Assembly (NCBI GenBank): GCA_910579925.1
Contig: CAJTVY010000085.1
Location: 1 to 6,304 of the forward strand
DNA: 6,304 bases
From: an uncultured Dorea sp.
GTDB lineage: Bacteria; Bacillota; Clostridia; Lachnospirales; Lachnospiraceae
Direction of reading: 5' to 3'
Part shown: positions 6,276 to 6,304 of the stretch, piece by piece
How the letters are laid out: every line of letters begins with the position of its first letter
Position numbering within the stretch: position 1 is the stretch's first letter
Position numbers and translations under genes: made by a program
Notes under the pieces: model-generated
Seen by the model: only the letters and a program-made list of their open reading frames with translations
The model's database searches: none
Told to the model about the DNA's origin: nothing

Positions 6276-6304
6276 TAGAAAATTGAATATTTTTTGAAAA
6301 AATT
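6258..6304. mobile_element. AT-rich foreign DNA at the window edge, possible insertion-element end
   Basis: From 6258 to the end the composition changes sharply to almost pure A and T and the regulator homology stops. Small inverted repeats are visible, TCAAT-AGAAA-ATTGA (6272-6286) and TTTTTT-G-AAAAAA (about 6290-6302). This is what the end of an insertion sequence or other mobile element could look like, with a -35-like TTGACT pointing outward. No transposase is in view and I cannot name a family, so a rearrangement or assembly end is equally possible. Confidence 0.25.

Overview
The window looks like Bacillota DNA, most likely a gut Clostridia/Lachnospiraceae-type genome. This rests on G-rich Shine-Dalgarno sites, the style of the two-component/ABC locus, and protein sequences that resemble that group. 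No database search was possible, so the taxon is an inference. There are no rRNA, tRNA or CRISPR features.

Right two thirds (about 1828-6304, all on the minus strand, so transcription runs right to left): the tail of an OmpR-family response regulator, an apparently intact 411-residue sensor histidine kinase, a MacB/LolD/SalX-type ABC ATPase, and a large two-halved FtsX-like permease. The kinase would sense an envelope signal and phosphorylate the regulator. The ATPase and permease would form a type VII (MacB-like) ABC machine at the membrane. Such regulator-kinase-transporter cassettes in Bacillota commonly deal with antimicrobial peptides, lantibiotics or other envelope stress. The substrate here cannot be read from sequence. 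The locus is damaged at both ends. The regulator is cut off at about 6258 and replaced by very AT-rich DNA that runs to the window edge. The permease has a one-base deletion near 1967-1974 that removes its last membrane segment; the correct C-terminus can still be read in another frame down to a stop at 1828.

Left third: a bidirectional terminator hairpin (1716-1760) separates the permease from a plus-strand gene piece that matches only the C-terminal part of a DUF2461 protein. Then come a roughly 250-base stretch with no convincing gene, a minus-strand GNAT acetyltransferase (510-1070), and a minus-strand KAP-type P-loop NTPase N-terminus (29-298) that stops after about 89 codons and looks broken.

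The overall picture is a locus in decay: four of the seven recognisable genes are truncated or frameshifted, while the kinase, the ATPase and the acetyltransferase look intact. I do not see a convincing new multi-gene system. The points most worth following are the possible hybrid promoter at the regulator breakpoint, the direct repeats in front of the ABC gene, and the KAP NTPase fragment, whose family includes defence-associated proteins.
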